NCBI GenBank assembly: GCA_009692905.1
Contig: SHYI01000047.1
Span: 1 to 7,362, forward strand
Length of the DNA: 7,362 nt
Direction: 5' to 3'
Source of the DNA: Chloroflexota bacterium
GTDB taxonomy: Bacteria > Chloroflexota > Limnocylindria > Limnocylindrales > Limnocylindraceae
This document shows, piece by piece, positions 5,144 to 7,362 of the stretch. A program made the translations under genes and the position numbers. Under the pieces are notes generated by a model. That model was not told the origin of the DNA, searched no databases, and saw only the letters and a list, made by a program, of their open reading frames with translations. How positions within the stretch are numbered: position 1 is the first letter of the stretch; each line of letters starts with the position of its first letter.

Positions 5144-7336
5144 ATGAGTAGCAGTGGCGCACCCCATCGGATCTCGCTCGCGCTCACCCTGCACAACCAC
5201 CAGCCGGTCGGCAACTTCGGCTGGGTCTTCGATGAGATCTACGAGAAGGCCTACCTGCCGATGATCAAGGCGCTGGAGCGCCACCCGAAGGTGCGACTCT
5301 CACTGCACTACACCGGACCGCTGCTCGAGTGGTTTGCCGCCGCGCATCCAGAGTTCCTTGCGCGCGTGCGCGCACTTGTGGAACGCGGCCAGGTTGAGAT
5401 CGTTGGTGGCGGACTCTACGAGCCGATCCTCGCCTCGCTCCCCGCCGCCGATCGTGTCGCGCAACTACGACGCATGCGCGAGCGCATCAAGGAGCTCGTT
5501 GGCGTGGCCCCACAAGGGGCCTGGCTCGCCGAACGCGTCTGGGAGCCATCACTCCCAGCGGCACTGCACGATGGCGGCTATCGCTGGACGATCCTTGACG
5601 ATGCACACTTCCGCGCCGCTGCTATTCCAGAGGATGCACTCTGGGGCGCCTACCTCACCGAAGACGAAGGGAAACCGCTCACCGTCTTCGGCACCGAGCA
5701 GGGGCTTCGCTATCGCATCCCCTTCGGCACAGTCGAGAGCGTGATTGAGTACCTGCGCGAACACGCCACGCCCGACGGCGAGCGCATCGGCACGATGGGC
5801 GACGACGGTGAGAAGTTCGGCTCGTGGCCAACCACCTGGGATCACTGCTGGGGCGAAGGTCAGTGGGTCGAGAAGTTCTTCACCGCTCTTGAGACGAACG
5901 CTGACTGGCTCACCACCACCACGCCATCGCGCTGGCTTGACGAGCGCGGCCCGATCGGTCGTGTTTACCTGCCGACCTCGTCGTATGCCGAGATGGGTGA
6001 CTGGGTCTTGCCGCCAGATGAGTCACAGGTCTTTGGGCCGATGCTGCATGCGGCACAGGATGCGCGTAGCCCTGAGGCGCGCTATCTGCGCGGTGGCTTC
6101 TGGCGCAACTTCCAGGTGAAGTACAGCGAGATCAATGATCTGCATAAGCAGATGCTGCGCACCAGCGCCAAGGTGGCTGCCATGCCCGCAGGGGCCGAGC
6201 GACTCGCCGCCGAGGATCACCTGCACCGCGGCCAATCGAATGACTGCTACTGGCACGGACTCTTCGGCGGTGTGTACATCACGCACATGCGCCTCGCCAC
6301 CTTCGAGCACCTCATCGCCGCCGAAGACATCGCCGACGGCACCTACCGCCGCACGAACGCAGGGGCGGCGCTGCCAGCGCTCCTTGCCGATCTCGACCTC
6401 GACGGGGCCAGCGAGCTTCAGCTCGCCAACGCTGGTGCGCGACTACAGATCGACCCAACCGGAGGTGGTGCGATCACCTCGTTCGACCTACGCGCCCCCC
6501 ACCACGCACTCCTCGCCGTGATGCGCCGACGCCCCGAGGCGTATCACGAGAAGCTGCGCGCACATGCCAAAGCTGAGGCGGCCGGCACAACGGCGAACCC
6601 TGCAAGCGAGAGTGGTGGCGTGGCATCGATCCACGAAATCGTCTCCGTGAAAGAGCCGGGCCTCGCGGCAAAGCTGCAATACGACAACTACGAGCGTCGC
6701 TCCGCTCTGCTGCGCCTCTACCCTACGGGCACGAGCGTTCGCGCGATCGCCGACGGCGCCGCCAAGGCGATCGGCGGCTTTGCCTCGACACCTTGGGTGC
6801 TGACGGAACATGACGATCGCAGCGCAACGCTCACCGCCACGCAGCAGATTGCTGGCACGACCATCGGGGCGACGCGAACGATTCGGCTAGCGGGGGGTCG
6901 AATGGATCCGACCCTCGCCGTTGAGACAACGCTCGCGCACACCGGTGGCCCCGCTCTCAGTGCTGTGCTCGATGAGGAGTGGAACCTGATGCTGCTCGGT
7001 GGCGGTGGTAATCCCGCGGCGCACTGGACGACGGCTGGCGTGCGCACCGCACATGACGCACCGGGCGAGGCGCAAGCCAGCGCGCCACTCAGCTCAGGGA
7101 ACGACTATCTCGGCATTGCACTGACGACCACCACCTCGCCGCAGGCGGCGGCGGCATGGGCACCGATTGAAACGATCTCTAACTCGGAGGGTGGATTCGA
7201 GCGCGTCTATCAGGGAAGCTCGCTGCACCTCGTGCGCTCCATTGAGCTTCTGCCGAACGCAACCGTCACCGTACGCACCGAGCATGTCTGCGGCCTGAGC
7301 CGTGACATCACTGCAGAGGAGGGGCTCCCCTCCTAG
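5144..7336 (+). CDS. GH57 4-alpha-glucanotransferase/amylase with DUF1925 and DUF1926 domains
   Basis: The 730-residue product carries the conserved GH57 regions in order: HNHQP (17-21), GGGLYEPILASLP (near 88-100), WLAERVWEP (127-135) with the expected catalytic nucleophile E130, DDGEKFG (220-226) containing the expected acid/base Asp, and SYAEMGDW (280-287). QSNDCYWHGLFGG (364-376) marks the DUF1925 middle domain. A beta-rich C-terminal DUF1926 domain starts near residue 415 and includes SIHEIVSVKEPG (495-506) and YDNYERRS. This arrangement is that of Thermococcus-type 4-alpha-glucanotransferase, which transfers maltooligosaccharide units between chains; those enzymes are about 660 residues, so this one is somewhat longer, partly through an Ala/Thr/Ser-rich linker at about 475-492. 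There is no signal peptide, consistent with a cytoplasmic enzyme. It lies nine bases after the phosphorylase stop and lacks a Shine-Dalgarno, suggesting translational coupling. Transferase activity is inferred; alpha-amylase activity remains possible. Confidence 0.9.
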   Translation: MSSSGAPHRISLALTLHNHQPVGNFGWVFDEIYEKAYLPMIKALERHPKVRLSLHYTGPLLEWFAAAHPEFLARVRALVERGQVEIVGGGLYEPILASLPAADRVAQLRRMRERIKELVGVAPQGAWLAERVWEPSLPAALHDGGYRWTILDDAHFRAAAIPEDALWGAYLTEDEGKPLTVFGTEQGLRYRIPFGTVESVIEYLREHATPDGERIGTMGDDGEKFGSWPTTWDHCWGEGQWVEKFFTALETNADWLTTTTPSRWLDERGPIGRVYLPTSSYAEMGDWVLPPDESQVFGPMLHAAQDARSPEARYLRGGFWRNFQVKYSEINDLHKQMLRTSAKVAAMPAGAERLAAEDHLHRGQSNDCYWHGLFGGVYITHMRLATFEHLIAAEDIADGTYRRTNAGAALPALLADLDLDGASELQLANAGARLQIDPTGGGAITSFDLRAPHHALLAVMRRRPEAYHEKLRAHAKAEAAGTTANPASESGGVASIHEIVSVKEPGLAAKLQYDNYERRSALLRLYPTGTSVRAIADGAAKAIGGFASTPWVLTEHDDRSATLTATQQIAGTTIGATRTIRLAGGRMDPTLAVETTLAHTGGPALSAVLDEEWNLMLLGGGGNPAAHWTTAGVRTAHDAPGEAQASAPLSSGNDYLGIALTTTTSPQAAAAWAPIETISNSEGGFERVYQGSSLHLVRSIELLPNATVTVRTEHVCGLSRDITAEEGLPS
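7317..7334 (+). terminator. Inverted repeat overlapping the glucanotransferase stop codon
   Basis: AGGAGGGG and CCCCTCCT are perfect 8-base arms separated by CT; in RNA the realistic form is a 7-bp stem with a 4-base loop. The right arm runs into the first base of the TAG stop (7334-7336). No T-tract follows directly, but a second hairpin begins ten bases later, so this may be the first part of a compound terminator. Confidence 0.45.
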
Positions 7337-7341
7337 CCACT

Positions 7342-7362
7342 CTACTCGGCGAGGCCGAGGAG
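7342..7362 (+). terminator. Probable intrinsic terminator hairpin, cut by right edge
   Basis: CTCGGC (7345-7350) and GCCGAG (7354-7359) form a 6-bp GC-rich stem with a GAG loop, extended by two further pairs beyond one mismatch to the last base of the window. It sits just after the final stop codon, where a terminator is expected. Any T-tract would lie beyond the window. Confidence 0.55.

Overview
The window looks like an ordinary chromosomal segment of a GC-rich bacterium. All reading frames strongly prefer G or C at third codon positions, and this produces many long antisense shadow ORFs. The combination of a lemA-htpX pair, a DUF3417-type alpha-glucan phosphorylase and a GH57 4-alpha-glucanotransferase would fit Chloroflexota or a related Gram-positive or deep-branching lineage. 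This assignment is an inference from gene content only and is weak. There are no transposases, integrases, tRNA, rRNA, CRISPR arrays or phage genes.

Layout. Bases 1-725 (minus strand) hold the N-terminal five-sixths or so of an HtpX-type membrane zinc protease, cut by the left edge. Bases 744-1307 (minus) encode a LemA-family membrane protein, 18 nt upstream of htpX and apparently in the same operon. Bases 1308-1513 are a divergent intergenic region with a compact 17-bp inverted repeat, an overlapping 12-bp G/C palindrome, a possible lemA promoter and a structured leader hairpin just before the rightward genes. Bases 1514-2890 (plus) encode a saccharopine dehydrogenase-family oxidoreductase of unknown substrate. 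Bases 2954-5134 (plus) encode an alpha-glucan phosphorylase. Bases 5144-7336 (plus) encode a GH57 4-alpha-glucanotransferase or amylase. The last 46 bases hold two consecutive inverted repeats that look like the end of the transcription unit. No gene-free stretch exceeds about 206 bases.

How the genes work together. LemA and HtpX probably form a membrane-stress or membrane-protein quality-control unit. The phosphorylase and the GH57 enzyme form a plausible two-enzyme cytoplasmic alpha-glucan pathway: the glucanotransferase rearranges short maltodextrins into longer chains, which the phosphorylase shortens to glucose-1-phosphate. The dehydrogenase lies on the same strand 63 nt before the phosphorylase, but nothing in its sequence links it to glucan metabolism. 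I found no convincing undescribed system; the points most worth a second look are the divergent control region, the unassigned dehydrogenase with its low-complexity tail, and the gene-end hairpins.
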